From positions 170,240-234,239 of the forward strand of contig NZ_QERF01000010.1 in assembly GCF_003260205.1 (NCBI RefSeq): a stretch of 64,000 bases of DNA, given 5' to 3'. Below the pieces are notes generated by a model. It was not told where the DNA came from, made no database searches, and saw only the letters and a list, made by a program, of their open reading frames with translations. Of this stretch, positions 25,249 to 34,446 are shown piece after piece. The position numbers were made by a program, and so were the translations under genes. The stretch's first letter is position 1, and the number at the start of each line of letters is the position of its first letter. This stretch comes from Winogradskyella tangerina (GTDB lineage: Bacteria > Bacteroidota > Bacteroidia > Flavobacteriales > Flavobacteriaceae).

Positions 25249-27258
25249 TTAAATGGTTTCGAACAAATTATCGTCGACTTGATTTGGTAATGTAACCTTT
25301 AAGTTTGGCTCTACTTCCATGGCGCGTTTAATTGCAAAAATCGCTCCGTCATTTCTTGCCCAACTTCGTCGTGAAATGCCATTATTGACATCCCAGAAAA
25401 GCATCTGTTTTAATCTTTTAGATGCTTCTTTAGTACCATCAAGAACCATGCCGAAACCACCATTAATAACTTCGCCCCATCCAACGCCACCACCATTATG
25501 TATACTCACCCATGTTGCGCCCCTAAAACTATCTCCGATTACATTGTGAATAGCCATATCTGCTGTGAAGCGCGAACCGTCATAAATATTACTCGTTTCC
25601 CTATATGGAGAATCGGTTCCGGAAACATCATGATGATCTCTTCCGAGGATAACTTCACCAATATCGCCATTAGCGATAGCACGATTAAATGCTTCAGCAA
25701 TTTTCATGCGCCCTTCGGCATCGGCATATAAGATGCGTGCTTGAGAACCCACAACTAATTTATTCTCCTGAGCACCTTTGATCCATTGAATATTATCGGC
25801 CATTTGTTGCTGAATCTCTTCAGGTGAATTCTTCATAATTTCTTCTAAAACAGCGCAAGCTAATTCATCTGTTCTGGCTAAATCTTCAGGACGACCTGAA
25901 GCGCATACCCATCTGAAGGGGCCAAAACCATAATCGAAACACATTGGGCCCATAATGTCTTGAACGTAACTTGGGTATTTAAACTCTCTGCCCAATTCTT
26001 GCTTTTCAGACATTACATCTGCACCTGCTCGAGAAGCTTCAAGAAGAAATGCATTTCCGTAGTCGAAGAAGTAAGTACCTTTAGCTGTATGTTTGTTTAT
26101 GGCTTTTGCATGCCTTCTAAGACTTTCCTGCACCTTCTCTTTAAACTTAGCAGGATCTTCTGCCATCATGTTGTTAGACGCCTCGAAAGATAATCCAGCC
26201 GGATAGTATCCGCCAGCCCAAGGATTGTGTAATGATGTTTGATCACTTCCTAGGTCAATATGGATTTGAGCTTCATCAAATTTTTCCCATACATCGACCA
26301 CGTTGCCCAAATATGCTAAAGAAACGGTCTCTTTATTGGCTTTCGCACTTTGAACGCGTTCAACCAAATGGTCTAAATCTGTGATCTTCTCATCGATCCA
26401 ACCCTGATCGAGTCTAACTTGAGTAATTTTTGGATTCACTTCTGCACAAACCGTAACGCAACCTGCAATATTTCCGGCCTTTGGTTGAGCTCCCGACATT
26501 CCGCCTAGTCCAGAAGTAACAAACAGATTTCCTTTTGGGGACTTGCCAATTTTTCTGAAGCCATTCAATACCGTAATTGTTGTTCCGTGAACTATCCCTT
26601 GTGGCCCAATGTACATGTAACTTCCAGCAGTCATTTGACCGTATTGTGTAACACCAAGCGCATTAAATTTTTCCCAATCATCAGGCTTAGAATAGTTCGG
26701 AATCATCATACCATTGGTCACTACAACTCTCGGTGCTTCTTTGTGCGACGGAAACAAACCCATTGGATGCCCTGAATACATCACCAGTGTTTGTTCGTCT
26801 GTCATTTCTGCCAGATATTTCATGGTGAGCCTGTACTGCGCCCAGTTAGAAAACACACCACCATTACCGCCATAGGTGATCAACTCATGCGGGTGTTGTG
26901 CTACAGCATAATCTAAATTATTCTGAATCATCAGCATGATAGCGGCAGCTTGTTTAGATTTTGCTGGGTAGTCATCAATGGGTCTTGCATACATTTTGTA
27001 ATCGGGTCTAAATCGATACATGTAAATACGACCGTAGGTGTCGAGCTCATTTTTAAACTCTTTTATAAGCACTTCGTGGTGCTCCCGATCAAAGTAACGC
27101 AAGGCGTTTTTTAGGGCCAGTTTTTCTTCTTCAGGTGAAAGAATAGTTTTTCGTTTTGGCGCATGATTTATACTTGGATCATATGGTTTTGGTTGAGGTA
27201 ATTTTTTTGGAATTCCTTCTAAAATCTGATCCTTAAATGATAATTCTGTCAATTGCAT
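25249..27258 (-). CDS. hutU: Urocanate hydratase
   Basis: A 669-residue urocanase, the second step of histidine breakdown (urocanate to imidazolone propionate) using tightly bound NAD. Signature parts are LFVTSGLGGMSGAQPKA (NAD binding) and the active-site Cys in FRWVCASGRPEDLARTDELA. It is about 110 residues longer than the Pseudomonas enzyme; the long form is usual in Bacteroidota. Its ATG overlaps the stop of the DUF5522 gene (TAATG). hutH, hutI and hutG are not nearby. Confidence 0.96.
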   Translation of the reverse strand: MQLTELSFKDQILEGIPKKLPQPKPYDPSINHAPKRKTILSPEEEKLALKNALRYFDREHHEVLIKEFKNELDTYGRIYMYRFRPDYKMYARPIDDYPAKSKQAAAIMLMIQNNLDYAVAQHPHELITYGGNGGVFSNWAQYRLTMKYLAEMTDEQTLVMYSGHPMGLFPSHKEAPRVVVTNGMMIPNYSKPDDWEKFNALGVTQYGQMTAGSYMYIGPQGIVHGTTITVLNGFRKIGKSPKGNLFVTSGLGGMSGAQPKAGNIAGCVTVCAEVNPKITQVRLDQGWIDEKITDLDHLVERVQSAKANKETVSLAYLGNVVDVWEKFDEAQIHIDLGSDQTSLHNPWAGGYYPAGLSFEASNNMMAEDPAKFKEKVQESLRRHAKAINKHTAKGTYFFDYGNAFLLEASRAGADVMSEKQELGREFKYPSYVQDIMGPMCFDYGFGPFRWVCASGRPEDLARTDELACAVLEEIMKNSPEEIQQQMADNIQWIKGAQENKLVVGSQARILYADAEGRMKIAEAFNRAIANGDIGEVILGRDHHDVSGTDSPYRETSNIYDGSRFTADMAIHNVIGDSFRGATWVSIHNGGGVGWGEVINGGFGMVLDGTKEASKRLKQMLFWDVNNGISRRSWARNDGAIFAIKRAMEVEPNLKVTLPNQVDDNLFETI

Positions 27259-27419
27259 TATGACTTTTTTAATTTATCCTTATTGAACCCGTATGGGCAA
27301 TGCCTGCATCCGCTCTCGCAACAATAACCTCTTTTTAGGTGATATTGTTCGGTAAAACAGCGATAACCTTCGGGTGTTAAATAGTAATCGCCTTCTTCTA
27401 TTGGGACATATTTCTTCAT
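27258..27419 (-). CDS. Small Cys-rich DUF5522 protein
   Basis: A 53-residue protein: MKKYVPIEEGDYYLTPEGYR, then CFTEQYHLKRGYCC and ESGCRHCPYGF. Five Cys and two His in a short span, with the CCxxxCxHCPYGF ending, are typical of DUF5522, a group of tiny proteins that may bind a metal. Its stop shares one base with the hutU start, so it is translationally coupled to urocanase. A -7 box lies directly upstream. The function is unknown. Confidence 0.82.
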   Translation of the reverse strand: MKKYVPIEEGDYYLTPEGYRCFTEQYHLKRGYCCESGCRHCPYGFNKDKLKKS

Positions 27420-27425
27420 GTTTTA

Positions 27426-27433
27426 CAAAGATA
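27426..27433 (-). promoter_or_regulatory. -7 promoter box of the DUF5522-hutU operon
   Basis: Minus-strand TATCTTTG, an exact TANNTTTG match only seven bases before the ATG of the DUF5522 gene, so the transcript would have a very short or no leader. Confidence 0.55.
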
Positions 27434-27469
27434 GCGTAAATTGGATTGATTTTTGAATGGCAATTTAGA

Positions 27470-27799
27470 GTGATATTTATTTCAAAATATTTAGTGCCGA
27501 AAGGCTATGTTGGGCTGACGATTTTCCCATTTATGTTTTTGAAGCATAAACGCTTGAAGGCGGATGAAGTACTCATAAATCATGAAAAAATTCATCTAAG
27601 GCAACAGATGGAGCTCTTGGTGATCCCGTTTTTTATAATCTATGGTTTTGAATTTGTAATACGATTGATTCAATATAAATCCTGGAAAACCGCATACCGA
27701 AATATTTCATTTGAGCGTGAAGCATTTCAAAATGAAAAAAATCTTAACTATTTAAACACCAGATCCTTTTGGAATTTTGTGTGCTATTTCAGAAAATGA
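27470..27799 (+). CDS. Conserved flavobacterial protein with HEKIH motif
   Basis: About 109 residues. The sequence KGYVGLTIFPFMFLK, then LINHEKIHLRQQMELLVIPF with a membrane-like helix, and NISFEREAFQNE resembles a short conserved flavobacterial family. HEKIH plus a downstream Glu looks like a zinc-protease HExxH core, but the protein is much shorter than M48 or M56 peptidases and activity is unproven. GTG at 27470 fits the family start; an in-frame TTG at 27446 is the alternative. It is divergent from the DUF5522-hutU operon. Confidence 0.65.
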   Translation: MIFISKYLVPKGYVGLTIFPFMFLKHKRLKADEVLINHEKIHLRQQMELLVIPFFIIYGFEFVIRLIQYKSWKTAYRNISFEREAFQNEKNLNYLNTRSFWNFVCYFRK

Positions 27800-28000
27800 T
27801 CTTTGCAATTTTCTGCTGAGCATTTACCAACGTTATTTTCAGGAAGAGCGTAAGGTTTTGAGGATTGATCGTTTGAATAGAATAGATGTTTTACTTACAG
27901 ATAGATTATAGAAAAGTCGTCTGCCTATTAGGTCATAAACTCGTATATAAATAGTCTGTTTAGTTTCGTCAAACAATCCTTGTGCCATATGGATCGCAAT
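27789..28000 (-). pseudogene. Frameshifted remnant of a T9SS C-terminal sorting domain
   Basis: On the minus strand one frame gives TIYIRVYDLIGRRLFYNLSV, then SKTSI; the next frame continues SIQTINPQNLTLFLKITLVN and AQQKIAKIIF to a stop. Joined, this is a typical type A sorting domain tail of a secreted protein. The break is at a tandem duplication TCTATTCTAT (27877-27886, minus strand); removing one TCTAT restores the frame. Only the C-terminal tail remains, so the rest of the gene was lost. Confidence 0.65.
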
Positions 28001-28058
28001 ATTAACTTTGTCATAATTAATCTTTTTTAAACTAATTATTGAAAAAATAGATGAATCG

Positions 28059-28946
28059 TTGAAAAACATAGATTTCGATAACATTAAGATTGAAAATCAG
28101 TTATTTGTAAAGCCTGAATACCTAATTCATCCTTTTATTTCAGGTAATAAATACCGAAAACTTAAGTATAATTTACAAGAAGCGCAGCAAGAAGGCAAGC
28201 GGGTGCTATTGACCTTTGGTGGCGCATACTCCAATCATATTGCTGCAACGGCTTATGCTGGTAAAGAATATGGTTTCAAAACCGTTGGTGTTATTAGAGG
28301 AGAGGAACTTATCTCTAAAGTTGACGATAACCCTACATTGAACTTTGCACGATCTTGCGGAATGCAGTTCAAATTTATTAGTAGGGAAGCCTATCGGGCG
28401 AAAGGAAGTGAAGATTTTTTGCAAGATTTAAATTCAGAATTTGGAGATTTCTATTTGATTCCTGAAGGTGGAACAAATTCATTGGCTGTAATGGGTTGTG
28501 CAGAAATTCTTCAAACTAGTGATGCACAATTTGATTTTATTTGTTGTTGTGTTGGTACAGGTGGCACGATTTCTGGTTTAATCAACACGTCGGAAGCGCA
28601 TCAAAAAGTATTAGGTTTTCCTGCGTTAAAAGGTGATTTTTTACAACAAGATATTCGTAAATTTGCAACGCGAGAAAATTGGGAATTAATTGGTGATTAT
28701 CATTTTGGTGGTTACGGTAAAATAAAGCCCGAATTGATTGCGTTTATCAATAGGTTTAAACGTACTTACGATATTCCGCTAGACCCTGTTTATACGGGTA
28801 AAATGATGTATGGAATTTTTGATATGATGGAAAGTGGATTTTTTCCGAAGGACTCAAAAATATTAGCAATCCATACAGGCGGATTGCAAGGTATAGAAGG
28901 AATGAATTTAAAACTAAAGCAAAAAGGTTGGCCTCAAATAGAATGA
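28059..28946 (+). CDS. ACC deaminase/D-cysteine desulfhydrase family PLP enzyme
   Basis: A 295-residue fold-type II PLP enzyme. The PLP lysine lies in LIHPFISGNKYRKLKYN (about residue 31), followed by TFGGAYSNHIAATAYAGKE and CVGTGGTISGL. These are features of 1-aminocyclopropane-1-carboxylate deaminase and D-cysteine desulfhydrase; in most bacteria the true substrate is a D-amino acid such as D-cysteine. The start is a TTG, because no ATG occurs between the upstream stop and it. The stop overlaps the next ATG (ATGA). Confidence 0.85.
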   Translation: MKNIDFDNIKIENQLFVKPEYLIHPFISGNKYRKLKYNLQEAQQEGKRVLLTFGGAYSNHIAATAYAGKEYGFKTVGVIRGEELISKVDDNPTLNFARSCGMQFKFISREAYRAKGSEDFLQDLNSEFGDFYLIPEGGTNSLAVMGCAEILQTSDAQFDFICCCVGTGGTISGLINTSEAHQKVLGFPALKGDFLQQDIRKFATRENWELIGDYHFGGYGKIKPELIAFINRFKRTYDIPLDPVYTGKMMYGIFDMMESGFFPKDSKILAIHTGGLQGIEGMNLKLKQKGWPQIE

Positions 28947-29752
28947 AATTAAGATTAACAATTATAACACTTTGGTTGATGGTTTTTGTCGTTGGTTGTG
29001 GACCTAAAAAAGGTATTGTTACCAAGGAGAAAGATCAAAAGAAAAGCACAGAAACCGTTAAGGTTACTGAGGTTGAGTCTAAGGAAGAGGAAGAGGAGAA
29101 TGAGAAGGAAGCGATAGTGAAACCGCCATCATCAACAGAAATGTATATTGCGAAATATGCGCCTATTGCTAAGGCAGAAATGAGGCATTCAAAAATTCCG
29201 GCAAGTATCACTTTAGCTCAAGGCATATTAGAGTCTGGTTCTGGCAAAGGAAGGTTGGCTGTTGAAGCTAATAATCATTTCGGTATTAAATGTCATGGTT
29301 GGAAAGGTGCAAAAATTTATCACGACGATGATCGCTCTCAAGAATGTTTTAGAAAATATAAAAAAGCTGAATCGTCTTATGAAGACCATTCTGATTTTTT
29401 AACAGGACGTCGTCGTTATGCGGATCTTTTCAAACTAAAACCCAACGATTATAAAGGTTGGGCAAGGGGCTTAAAAAAGGCTGGTTATGCCACGGATAGA
29501 AAATATCCGCAAAAGCTAATTAGCCTTATAGAACGTTATGAACTTTACAAGTATGACGAAGAAGTTTTGGGTAAACCCAATGAAGAGTTTGTTAAAGTAA
29601 ACAGCGGTGTTGTAAGATATATCATCGAAAAAGGCGATACGCTTTATTCATTAGCAAAGCGATTTAATACAACAGTAGACGCTATAAAAGAATTAAATAA
29701 CCTAAGTTCTAATGACCTGTCTATAGGTCAGGAAATAATGATTCCAAACTAA
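28943..29752 (+). CDS. Glucosaminidase-LysM lipoprotein (peptidoglycan hydrolase)
   Basis: A 269-residue envelope enzyme. The signal peptide ends in a lipobox (VFVVGCG), then a charged Glu/Lys linker, a glucosaminidase domain (PASITLAQGILESGSGKGRL with the catalytic Glu, and NNHFGIKCHGWKGAKIY), and a C-terminal LysM repeat (YIIEKGDTLYSLAKRFNTTV). FlgJ-like domains of this type cut the glycan strands. The ATG at 28943 overlaps the previous stop; the upstream in-frame TTG is rejected as it would precede the signal peptide. Confidence 0.9.
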   Translation: MKLRLTIITLWLMVFVVGCGPKKGIVTKEKDQKKSTETVKVTEVESKEEEEENEKEAIVKPPSSTEMYIAKYAPIAKAEMRHSKIPASITLAQGILESGSGKGRLAVEANNHFGIKCHGWKGAKIYHDDDRSQECFRKYKKAESSYEDHSDFLTGRRRYADLFKLKPNDYKGWARGLKKAGYATDRKYPQKLISLIERYELYKYDEEVLGKPNEEFVKVNSGVVRYIIEKGDTLYSLAKRFNTTVDAIKELNNLSSNDLSIGQEIMIPN

Positions 29753-29755
29753 TTT

Positions 29756-31042
29756 ATGTTATATCAAAGAAGTAGTGCTTTATTTAAGGAAGCACAAAAC
29801 GTAATTCCAGGTGGTGTTAATTCACCGGTGAGAGCATTTAAGGCTGTAGGAGGTACGCCAATTTTTGCCAAGTCGGCTAAAGGTGCGTACGTTTATGATG
29901 AAGACGGAAATCGTTTTATTGATTACATCAACTCGTGGGGACCTATGATTTTAGGTCATGCGCATCAACCCGTTGTAGATGCCGTTATTGAGAAAACAAA
30001 AGAAGGGACTTCCTTCGGAATGCCAACAGCGTTAGAGACCGAAATTGCGGAACTCGCAGTATCGATGGTTCCTAATATTGATAAGATCCGTTTTGTGAAT
30101 TCTGGTACCGAAGCGTGCATGAGTGCCATTCGTTTGGCGCGAGGTTATACGCAAAAAGATAAGATCATTAAGTTTTCGGGTTGCTATCATGGGCACAGTG
30201 ATTCTTTTTTAATTGCCGCCGGAAGTGGTGCTGTTACCTTCGGAACACCAAATAGTCCTGGTGTTACTCAAGGTACGGCAAAGGATACCTTGCTTGCACG
30301 CTATAATGATATTGAAAATGTCCGTGAAATAGTTGAGGCTAATCCGAATGAAATTGCAGCTATTATTGTAGAGCCTGTTGCTGGTAATATGGGATGTATT
30401 CCGCCAGTTGAAGGATTTTTAGAAGGATTGAGAACCCTGTGCAGTGCACATGATATTTTACTCATTTTTGATGAAGTGATGACCGGATTCAGACTTGCAA
30501 AAGGCGGAGTGCAACAATTGAAGGGTGTTGATGCTGATATTGTTTGCTTCGGAAAGGTTGTTGGTGGTGGATTGCCTGTTGGAGCTTTTGCCTCGAGGAA
30601 TGAGATCATGAATCATCTTGCGCCAAACGGACCGGTTTATCAAGCTGGTACCTTAAGTGGAAATCCGTTGGCTATGGCAGCCGGACTCGCCATGTTAAAG
30701 TCAATTAATTCTGATAAAGGCTTAATGAATAGGTTAGATGAGAAGACCAAATACCTGCGAAATGGTATTGCAGACGCGCTCAATAAAAATAATGTGGTAC
30801 ATACCATTAATAGCATTGGGTCTATGATCTCAGTTCATTTTTCTGAAGAGCCTGTTGTGGATTTTGAGAGCGCAGCTAAGGGTAATAACGATACCTTCAA
30901 AACGTTTTTTCACGGGATGCTCTCAAGAGGAATATATATTGCACCGAGTGCCTTTGAATCCTGGTTTATAACTGATGCACTTACCTATCAGGATTTAAAT
31001 GAAACCATAGCGGCTGTAGAAGAAATCGCTAAAGAATTGTAA
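29756..31042 (+). CDS. hemL: Glutamate-1-semialdehyde 2,1-aminomutase
   Basis: A 428-residue PLP enzyme that makes 5-aminolevulinate in the C5 haem pathway. PLP lysine is K267 in [17 protein letters not shown]. Other signatures are [34 protein letters not shown] and [17 protein letters not shown]. Length and start (directly after the glucosaminidase gene) are standard. A strong terminator follows seven bases after the stop. Confidence 0.96.
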   Translation: MLYQRSSALFKEAQNVIPGGVNSPVRAFKAVGGTPIFAKSAKGAYVYDEDGNRFIDYINSWGPMILGHAHQPVVDAVIEKTKEGTSFGMPTALETEIAELAVSMVPNIDKIRFVNSGTEACMSAIRLARGYTQKDKIIKFSGCYHGHSDSFLIAAGSGAVTFGTPNSPGVTQGTAKDTLLARYNDIENVREIVEANPNEIAAIIVEPVAGNMGCIPPVEGFLEGLRTLCSAHDILLIFDEVMTGFRLAKGGVQQLKGVDADIVCFGKVVGGGLPVGAFASRNEIMNHLAPNGPVYQAGTLSGNPLAMAAGLAMLKSINSDKGLMNRLDEKTKYLRNGIADALNKNNVVHTINSIGSMISVHFSEEPVVDFESAAKGNNDTFKTFFHGMLSRGIYIAPSAFESWFITDALTYQDLNETIAAVEEIAKEL

Positions 31043-31076
31043 AAAAAAAGCTTCGCTAATGCGAAGCTTTTTTTTT
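31041..31076. terminator. Rho-independent terminator, bidirectional
   Basis: Stem AGCTTCGC/GCGAAGCT (31049-31056 and 31061-31068), loop TAAT, with an A-run before and a T-run after. It can end hemL transcription and, on the other strand, that of the convergent 110-residue gene. Confidence 0.9.
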
Positions 31077-31087
31077 AGGTTATATAC

Positions 31088-31420
31088 TTATTGTTGTTCT
31101 TTGATGTATGCTTTATAAGTTTCAAACTGTTCTTCATTCAAAATGGCTTCCATTTTATTCATCAAACTAGTCTTCAGTTTGTTAACAGCTTCCTCAGTTA
31201 CAGTATTTGAATTAACAAGGTTTGCGTGCGCTTTACCAAATTCTTTGTGTGCATTGTATACTTGATCTCTCTGCTCATTATCGAACTTTAATAATTTTCT
31301 TAAAGTTTCAGTTTTAACAGATGCCTCATTGTTAATTTCTAATTTACTTTGAGCAGTAACAGATGCTGTTCCTACAAACAAGGCAAATACAAATATGCAA
31401 AGTGTAATTATCTTCTTCAT
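31088..31420 (-). CDS. Small secreted helical protein
   Basis: A 110-residue protein with a cleavable signal peptide (MKKIITLCIFVFALFVGTAS, then VTAQ). The mature 85 residues are entirely helical and charged (ETLRKLLKFDNEQRDQVYNA, EAILNEEQFETYKAYI). The pattern resembles Spy/CpxP-like LTxxQ proteins in being a small periplasmic helical protein with Glu-Gln-Phe repeats. This is a resemblance only. It is convergent with hemL. Confidence 0.65.
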   Translation of the reverse strand: MKKIITLCIFVFALFVGTASVTAQSKLEINNEASVKTETLRKLLKFDNEQRDQVYNAHKEFGKAHANLVNSNTVTEEAVNKLKTSLMNKMEAILNEEQFETYKAYIKEQQ

Positions 31421-31559
31421 CGTGGATTGTTTAGTTAATATCGGTCACTAAAATAACAATTTTATTTAAAAACTATTGAAAGGATGCGTTTTTATTGGAT
31501 TAGTATTTAGCGTCTCTAAATTAGTGATTTTATTAAGAAGCTACTCATATGAAGGTGAT

Positions 31560-33056
31560 CTAGGTTTTAAGAAGCTCTAGCGTTGTGCTGAAAATACTTT
31601 GTTTTGTGAGCTTGCTTTTTAACCAAGAATAAAAACTAATAACGAAAATATCTTCAGATAAAGTTGAAGTTGTTTCTAAGGTGATTCGAATTTTTTTGGC
31701 AAAAGTCTTGTTTTTTATAAGATTGGGATGGTTGTATAATTGCTCGGAAAAATTTAGAAATTTTAGGATTCTTTCCTGACCTGTTTCTTTTAGATATTTT
31801 GAATAGTTGCGTTTAAAACTCTTAATGCGCGACTGTAGTAAATCCTCATCCTTTATTTCGATATAAAGTAAAATTTCGGTGAGATTCTTTTTTATCACCC
31901 AATCAATACCAGCCTTTTCAATGTAATACTTATCGGTATGATAGAATTTTGAAAGCACAGTTTTTGCCTTCTGAAAATCCTCCTGTTGAAAGTAAAACAT
32001 TAAAAGTGATAGGTGCAGATCTAAAAGGGACTCGATATCATGATGCTTTTTCTTAATGATGTCGTCAACTAAACCTATGGCGTGGTCCTGAAATTCTAAA
32101 TAATTGTAATTAAGCGCTTCTACGAGTGTCTTTTTCAGAATGAATTCTTTGTAATAGAGCCCTTTTTTTAAGGTCATGAGCTCTTCCATTTCGTTGATGT
32201 ATTTGAGTGATTCTTCAAATTTTTTATTTCTAAAAAGTGTATTAGCGATGATATAAACGATTCTAATTTGATAATAAAGCTGTTTGTCGGTTTCTTTTTT
32301 ATTCTTTAGAATGGAATAGCTTTTTAAAACAAAGTTTTCAATTTCAAAATAGTTTCTGGTAATGGATGCTGAAATATTGGCAATAGCTAAAATTTGATAG
32401 AGTGATTTAAAGGATAGGGATTTGTTTAGTTCAATATTAGAATTTGCCAAAATAGATTCAAGTTCCTCTTCAAAATTTAAAGCTTCCCCTTTATAAACAA
32501 ATGTGTCGAGTACCTTTTTCAGTTGCGCGTAAACAATATTCAACTGATCTTCTAATTGATGTTTTACTCGATTTTCTTGTTGTTTTTTGATGAGTTCTTC
32601 GAGATTGATTTTTGAATAGTTTGGCGCATACTGAATCTTAGTATGATATATTTCATTTAGGATTGGGTAAAGCAAATGTTCATCTGCAAGTAGCTCTGCC
32701 TTATCTAAAATCTTGTAAGCGATATCATAATTTTTCTGAAGTAAATAAGTCCGGGACGCCAGAATATATTTAATGATCTGCATATCGATAGAGTTTTCGT
32801 CCTCTAGATTTTTATTAGCAGTAAAGTCAATTAAAGATTGAAACAGGCGCTTTCTCAGAGCATGGTAGGCATTGCAATGGTCTTTCTGGTAGAGTTGCTG
32901 GCAGATCGATTTTGAAGTCATTTCGGGGATGCACATCAACTTGAATAGTTGAATGTTCTTGGTGTCTTTCCGCTTGTTTCTTTGCTGAAGATAGCCTATG
33001 AATTTTTGCTGTTCTTCATGATTGAATGTATTTACGATAGAATTTAAAGCAATCAT
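31560..33056 (-). CDS. Large cytoplasmic helical-repeat protein, function unknown
   Basis: A 498-residue protein without signal or membrane segments. The opening FNHEEQQKFIGYLQQRNKRK and DTKNIQLFKLM followed by HALRKRLFQSLIDF recalls a family of TPR-like proteins found in several copies in flavobacterial genomes. The body is helical throughout (for example KNYDIAYKILDKAELLADE, KKFEESLKYINEMEEL), consistent with degenerate TPRs. No enzyme motif. It is divergent from the small membrane protein cluster. Confidence 0.7.
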   Translation of the reverse strand: MIALNSIVNTFNHEEQQKFIGYLQQRNKRKDTKNIQLFKLMCIPEMTSKSICQQLYQKDHCNAYHALRKRLFQSLIDFTANKNLEDENSIDMQIIKYILASRTYLLQKNYDIAYKILDKAELLADEHLLYPILNEIYHTKIQYAPNYSKINLEELIKKQQENRVKHQLEDQLNIVYAQLKKVLDTFVYKGEALNFEEELESILANSNIELNKSLSFKSLYQILAIANISASITRNYFEIENFVLKSYSILKNKKETDKQLYYQIRIVYIIANTLFRNKKFEESLKYINEMEELMTLKKGLYYKEFILKKTLVEALNYNYLEFQDHAIGLVDDIIKKKHHDIESLLDLHLSLLMFYFQQEDFQKAKTVLSKFYHTDKYYIEKAGIDWVIKKNLTEILLYIEIKDEDLLQSRIKSFKRNYSKYLKETGQERILKFLNFSEQLYNHPNLIKNKTFAKKIRITLETTSTLSEDIFVISFYSWLKSKLTKQSIFSTTLELLKT

Positions 33057-33208
33057 TTAATCGTCATTATAAATATTCATAATATCATTAAAAATAGCCT
33101 AAAAATTGAAATATTACTAAAATATATCGTCATTAAATTGGGAATTTTGATTTCTTGGTGTGCTGATTATGTTTCAATTTTGTCTTGTAATCATCAAAAC
33201 AATTAACT

Positions 33209-33391
33209 ATGAAATCTGTAAATCGTTTTTCTAAGTTAGAACTGATTAAGGCGAGTCTTTACGTCATCACAATAAGTGTGATGGTCTTCTATTTACCATC
33301 AATACTACAATTTGTCACTGAAGCTTATAACGATCAGGTAGAATTTTTCACAAGTACTGTAGAGAATCCTTCCTACTACTTAACATTTTAA
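33209..33391 (+). CDS. Small single-span membrane protein
   Basis: 60 residues with one membrane helix (SLYVITISVMVFYLPSILQF). Its stop is one base before the next ATG, so the two are surely cotranscribed; this spacing is the main support for its being real. A TTTG-N18-TATGTTTC promoter-like pair occurs at 33146-33175. The function is unknown. Confidence 0.55.
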   Translation: MKSVNRFSKLELIKASLYVITISVMVFYLPSILQFVTEAYNDQVEFFTSTVENPSYYLTF

Positions 33392-33392
33392 G

Positions 33393-33860
33393 ATGGTACA
33401 GAAGAACTTAAATATGGCGTTTTTCATCACGGTAGGTGTTTCTATTGTGGTATTTATCTATCTGGTTTTTTTGGGCTATGATGAGATCAAGACATTTAAG
33501 GATGTTGTAAAGATTATTGGTTCAATTGTCTTTCCGTTGCCGATTCTGTTTTTTACACGGTTTATTGTTATTGAACATTTCTTACCGGAAAATACAGATG
33601 CTTACAAGGCAGAAAATCAAAGACCAGCAACTATGCTATTGGTTGTGTCTGTGGTAATTGTGCTATTACTTATTCAATTCTTGGAGTTTGTTTCTCAAAA
33701 AAAGCTCGAGGACACATTGGTATTAGCCCATTTAATCAACTCAACAACCATAAGTTCTTATGTGTTTAATTTTTTATTGTATAACAATCTTAAGGCCAAT
33801 GGTATACTGAGTGGAATACTCATGGCTTTAGCAATTCACATATTCTTTTTATCCACTTAA
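33393..33860 (+). CDS. Polytopic membrane protein of unknown function
   Basis: 155 residues with about five membrane helices (for example AFFITVGVSIVVFIYLVF, IIGSIVFPLPILFFTRF, TMLLVVSVVIVLLLIQF). Loops are short; there are no conserved catalytic motifs. It lies between a single-span and another four/five-span protein, suggesting a membrane complex. I do not recognise the family. Confidence 0.65.
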   Translation: MVQKNLNMAFFITVGVSIVVFIYLVFLGYDEIKTFKDVVKIIGSIVFPLPILFFTRFIVIEHFLPENTDAYKAENQRPATMLLVVSVVIVLLLIQFLEFVSQKKLEDTLVLAHLINSTTISSYVFNFLLYNNLKANGILSGILMALAIHIFFLST

Positions 33861-33892
33861 ACTAATCGTACAATCATCAAATTTTAAATATT

Positions 33893-34375
33893 ATGAATGT
33901 TATTAAAACACCTAAAAGTCAAACCAACTCCAGTAAGAGAGAGTTACTATTTACGTTTCAAACTATAATTGTAACGGGTTTATTAGCCTTTACGGCCATT
34001 GCTTTTTTCTTTTATAACAACGACCTCAGTGTTGTTAAAGGAATAAAAGTCATTTTTGCGCCCTTTTTATCTGTAGTGCCTTTATTGTTTATTCTATCTG
34101 TACTTAGGGATCTTAGAAAAGGATTTATCGAAGGAAATTACACAAAACAACAGATACTAAAATTTGCCCTCATCACTTTAGGAATCACCGCAGCGTTTAC
34201 AGGAATAACCTTTTTGTTATCTAAAATAAATGCTTTAGAAATTCTTTTGGCCGGTATAATTGCCATTTTAAGTATTGTGTTTTTTCTACGTAGTAAGATC
34301 AAAGACATTTTAGGCATGTCTATAGTCACGGGCATTGCTGAAGGTATCATCGTTTATATGATTTTTTTGTTTTGA
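33893..34375 (+). CDS. Polytopic membrane protein of unknown function
   Basis: 160 residues with about five helices (QTIIVTGLLAFTAIAFFFY, IFAPFLSVVPLLFILSVL, FALITLGITAAFTGITFLL, LLAGIIAILSIVFFL and a C-terminal one). It has similar size and topology to the gene before it, 32 bases away. A strong terminator follows, closing the three-gene unit. The family is unknown. Confidence 0.65.
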   Translation: MNVIKTPKSQTNSSKRELLFTFQTIIVTGLLAFTAIAFFFYNNDLSVVKGIKVIFAPFLSVVPLLFILSVLRDLRKGFIEGNYTKQQILKFALITLGITAAFTGITFLLSKINALEILLAGIIAILSIVFFLRSKIKDILGMSIVTGIAEGIIVYMIFLF

Positions 34376-34396
34376 TGATCGGTTAGTTAGTAACCC

Positions 34397-34432
34397 AAAA
34401 CCTCGCAGTATGGTTTAGAGCTGCGAGGTTTT
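34397..34432 (+). terminator. Rho-independent terminator
   Basis: Perfect 12-bp stem AAAACCTCGCAG/CTGCGAGGTTTT with a 12-base loop (34409-34420). It separates the small membrane cluster from the CPBP-like gene. Confidence 0.8.
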
Positions 34433-34446
34433 AAATTGTATCAATC

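Noticed and set aside
30301..30609. 102-residue open frame on the minus strand
   Set aside because: It is entirely antisense to hemL, with no start-site context or family resemblance.
33061..33135. Direct repeat TCGTCATTA at 33061-33069 and 33127-33135
   Set aside because: Nine bases in an AT-rich region are weak, and there is no third copy or symmetry to support a binding site.
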